A stretch of DNA of 64,000 bases from Stenopsyche tienmushanensis (lineage: Eukaryota > Arthropoda > Insecta > Trichoptera > Stenopsychidae), in the NCBI GenBank assembly GCA_008973525.1, contig WACJ01000301.1, positions 350,478 through 414,477 on the forward strand, written 5' to 3'. A program made the position numbers and the translations under genes. This document shows, one piece after another, positions 60,434 through 64,000 of the stretch (position 1 is its first letter; every line of letters starts with the position of its first letter). Below the pieces are notes generated by a model. It was not told the origin of the DNA. It worked only from the letters and a program-made list of their open reading frames with translations, and searched no databases.

Positions 60434-61497
60434 TGCTTAAAATGTCAGTTTATTTGATGCATATCTTGTATCATTTATAAATCGATACTTTTCGAATCTA
60501 AACTTTGCTCAAACTCTCCTAATTGTAAGATTAGAATAGTAGGAAGTTGATAAATCTATATATGTATATGTTAATTTGGAAGAAGCTTGCTTTAAACCAA
60601 AACCCTTCCATTGTATACATATGTCTTATTATAACGTATATCTCGACGATCCCTTTGCTCACTTAAAAAAAATGTAAAAACATAGTTTCGCTATGATTAT
60701 ATAAAAAAAACATTTTTAAAGGAAAAACACTCCCCCTATTTGTAGCATGAAATGAAATTTTGATTGCCGTTGTTATTTTTAATATTTATTATCTGAAGAA
60801 TGGTGATTATTGAAATTAAAGATTTCAACAGCAAAGGGAGGCAGGCACACGAAATACATATTTGTAGCATGTACAATATATGAAATGCGCGAAAGAAAGT
60901 CTTAAAATCTTACTGTGCATAAAAATTCTTGAAAACCCATTATTTATTTTTCCTTAATTATTGAGAAAATATCAATTACAGAAAAATTGTTTGTATAGAT
61001 AAATTATGTAAATATGTAATTATTATTTTTTCTTAATAAAAATGTCAAAATTAAACCATGGCTTTATATAATTAAACTAATTAAAAATTATGATTGATTT
61101 GGATGCTTTGCAAAATTTTCCCATCTTCTTAAAGTTTACAAACACAAAGTATACATGAGATATAAATTATTAGGGCCCGTCACGGGCGCAAGCGTAGAAA
61201 TATCGACTCAGTCGAGTGTTGCACATTGCGTTTTATACTTACTTGACCATTCTACTTTACACAAATCTACAATGATTGACTCTATCCATTTTATAAAATA
61301 TATTAAGTTGTCTAATCCCTCTTTTCTTCGTTATCACTTAAACATTGGGCCGATCCAGCTGCGAATCAAGCGAAAAAATCGGTACATTTTCTTGACTGTG
61401 GTATCTCAAAACCATGCAATAAACTCATGCTAAGAAAGATTGAGTATATAAATACATTTTTGAACAGTATTTTGAACCATAAAATACTATTAAACTA

Positions 61498-61810
61498 CAG
61501 TGAACACTCGATTATCCAGGTGTGAACTATTCTGAAGAAAGAATAACTGTTATGTGTTGCAAGAAACGCCTCACGGACTCATAAAATGAAAACTTTTCAT
61601 GATAGGAACGCAAAGAAACCTCAATTTTAAGGGAAACTAAAATGATAAATCTTCCTGTGGATTATTACAATCAGAAAGGGACATTGATGGACTGGGAGAT
61701 TTTTGAAGATTAGTTCAAAAGAATTGGATTCCAGATGCAAAGACCTATTGTATTAGATAATGCTCCTTCTCATCGGAACAAAAGCATATTGATTTAGTAC
61801 TGAAAAATGT
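61498..61810 (+). mobile_element. Tigger/pogo element fragment
   Basis: It starts with CAGTGAACACTCGATTATCC, very close to the classical pogo/Tigger terminus, at 61498. Some 130 bases on comes transposase sequence: LPVDYYNQKGTLMDWEIFED, a stop, then QRPIVLDNAPSHRNKSI, which holds the second catalytic Asp. The HTH region, first Asp region and C-terminus are absent, so this is an internally deleted copy. No right terminus was found. Confidence 0.7.
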
Positions 61811-64000
61811 AATATTTTATGATAGAAATGAATTAAATACTATACGAACATATATTTCATAACATTATTCTAAGTTAACATTGTATAATTATTCTGTTTT
61901 TAAAAGAAAATGTGTCAAATACACAAGAAAAATGTTAAAAATTAATTTAGACCGAGAGATTATGTCGGATAGAGTAGCTTTATGGGGGATGAGGAATGAG
62001 CGGGTGTTACAATAGATATTTACATAAGTTAAAAGTAAAATTTTGATATTCATCAATATAAATATATTAAAACCTTTTTCACAAACAATAAATACAAAGA
62101 TATGAAAATTGCACAAATAAACTTTATTCATATGAATAATGAGAAAAAAGAAACAATAAAAGCAAAACAAACATATTTACTATTCTTATATTTATAAAAG
62201 AAAAACAAGGATATAGAACTGATACAGAATAAAGTTTTATAAAAGTCAACGTATTACTTAATTCTATTCACATTGCACACATTAGGATTTTTAAATTGTT
62301 ACAATTTTATTTTGACGAATCGATTTACTTCAGAATCAATCCAAGTAATATAACATAGGCACATTTAATCGAGTAGTCGGTATTGAGTTTATTTTTGAAA
62401 AATTAGTTTCAATCCATTAAAAAAATTGCATAATAAAGAATTACAGCGTATAATATAGGGGTTTCTTAATCTGTCGATGCACTTCCCTAGAAGACTTATC
62501 GATCAACAGATTCTAGAGGTGTAGGTTATCTATATAAATGGTTCTATTCATATTGTATGAATATGAATTCTAGAATCATAGGGAATCGCTCCCGAGAAGA
62601 CGTAAAAGCTTACTCACTGGTTTACTATTATGTGGGAACATACTAAACGTTATTAACATTTATAGGATTGTATCCGTATAAACGCATCCTATGATAATTT
62701 TACATATAAAAAAACATAAATATAATTTTCTGATAACGATATAAATAATTTGAAATATGAATACATATATACTTTACAGATTGCACTGACTTTGATTTTG
62801 TATAAAGAAAACACTCTAATAATTTCAGAAAATCTATCTGTGGATGATAAGTAAAATAAATGTTCGATTATGAAGTTTGAAATTCATAAAAAAAATTACT
62901 ATGTGACTTATATATAAGTTAAATATATAAATCATGCAATGCCAAATTATATGCCATTTTGTTTTAAGTATTTAGAGTTTTTACTAAATAAAGCCACAGT
63001 AGTATCTGAATATAACCTGCGGTAGGTTTCATGCTATTCAATGTGGCTCTGGAATTGAGAGTCAGCCTCAAAGAAGACACCCAGTCACGAATTCACTTGG
63101 GAAAGAATACATGGATGGGAAGATAGCCTCAGTTGGTGTAGGAGTGAATCGCGCCCTTCGATACGTTCGCCCGGTTTGACTTGTAGACTAGAGTGTAAAA
63201 AACATAATTGTGGGTAAATGGCATACAATTTTGGCAATACCAATAATTTTCTATAACATAACATTAGCTCTACATAGTAAAACATTTAAGTTATTGATAA
63301 TATATCAACATTAATTGACAGAATAAAGCATAATAATTACAGCCATATACTTATGAACTACAATATAACAATGTTTTTCCCAAAGACCCAAATATTAAAA
63401 AAAAAAAACCTCACTATAATAAACAGCAGATTTACAAGTTTACAGCAATATCTACCTGGAAATTACTTCATATACTCAAGGCTCCTTACAGAATGAAATT
63501 TAGGTCATTATAAATGTCGTGGCCCAGTATAAGAATTAGTCTTTTTTCTCATCAACTGAGTTTAATTCAGACTGCCCTGCTTTTTGTACTTAAATTTAAA
63601 CAAAGATACTACAATATCTTAAAGACTCGTTAAAACAATTATGTATCAACATTAATAAATAAATTTGCAGTGATATAATAAATAATATCAGCTAAATAAC
63701 TACAATTATTATTAACTTATCAAAATACAAGAGAAAACCAATTTTGATAATAAATTTTGGATAAAGTTCATGGAAGCTCTAAATAAATAAAAGTGCATTT
63801 ATAACTTTTAGTTCATAACAAATTAAGCTACACTTTAGCCCACTATCATGTCGACATGAAAAAATAAAATTAAAAGAAAAAATAGCTTTCCTGGAGATCG
63901 TGTTAAAAATGTAATTAGCCCTATATAAAGTATGTTCAGTGCTTATAAATTCATTCTAAAAACATGTTTTACACACTATTTATATTATATGTTTATAAAA
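61811..64000. other. No gene seen
   Basis: Very AT-rich, with frequent AATAAA and ATTTA strings and no supported frame apart from the short repeat at 63107. Confidence 0.45.
63107..63150 (+). repeat. Short repeat shared with 55880-55925
   Basis: The partner of the inverted copy in the last intron. A short frame (MDGKIASVGVGVNRALRYV) runs through it and stops at about 63178. Confidence 0.4.

Overview
This window looks like nuclear DNA of an arthropod, most likely an insect; the order cannot be fixed from the sequence. It is strongly AT-rich. Protein-coding signal appears only as short exons with GT..AG boundaries, separated by long non-coding stretches full of decayed DNA transposons. There is no bacterial operon structure, no rRNA and no tRNA that I can recognise, and no CRISPR array. 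Almost all open frames of 60-120 codons in the rest of the window are chance frames in AT-rich DNA or fragments of transposase.

Layout. From 1 to about 36 kb there is intergenic DNA containing transposon relics: a palindromic piggyBac-like end (420-475), a mariner 3' part (2980-3327), a hAT element with a second repeat nested in it (4249-5078), a hAT element with a perfect 8-bp target duplication (8958-9824), a Tigger/Jerky-type transposase relic (13300-14140), a TIR-bounded non-autonomous element (14253-15222), a direct-repeat pair (16.04 and 19.82 kb), and a ZBED5-like hAT relic next to a Tigger C-terminal relic (29.09-31.33 kb). Between 36.26 and 38.31 kb one mariner has inserted into an older mariner, which is itself flanked by a MITE. 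From 38.5 to 50.4 kb I see almost nothing apart from a mariner N-terminal fragment near 47.5 kb.

The one convincing host gene runs on the + strand from 50472 to about 60.3 kb. Six coding exons (50480-50632, 50985-51089, 51513-52139, 52816-53039, 53956-54046, 59779-60000) join in phase to encode a predicted 473-residue secreted protein. It has a signal peptide, two furin-type sites (RSKR and RNKR), a long Ser/Thr/acidic low-complexity middle, a Gly-rich linker, and a dense non-repetitive C-terminus ending in ARLITSII. It resembles the uncharacterised secreted insect proteins with a conserved IPGPVTRLF...ARLITSII tail; its function is unknown to me. Its last intron (5.7 kb) is swollen by a piggyBac-like element (54448-56780) and a second copy of the 37.8-kb MITE (57451-about 57975). 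That intron also carries a GC-rich, exon-like block (56822-56953) in phase 0-0 whose identity I could not establish.

Downstream of the gene are a poly(A) signal, a strong hairpin and one more Tigger relic (61498-61810). The most interesting leads are the two-site precursor protein, a one-base irregularity at its last splice acceptor, and the unexplained GC-rich exon-like block.
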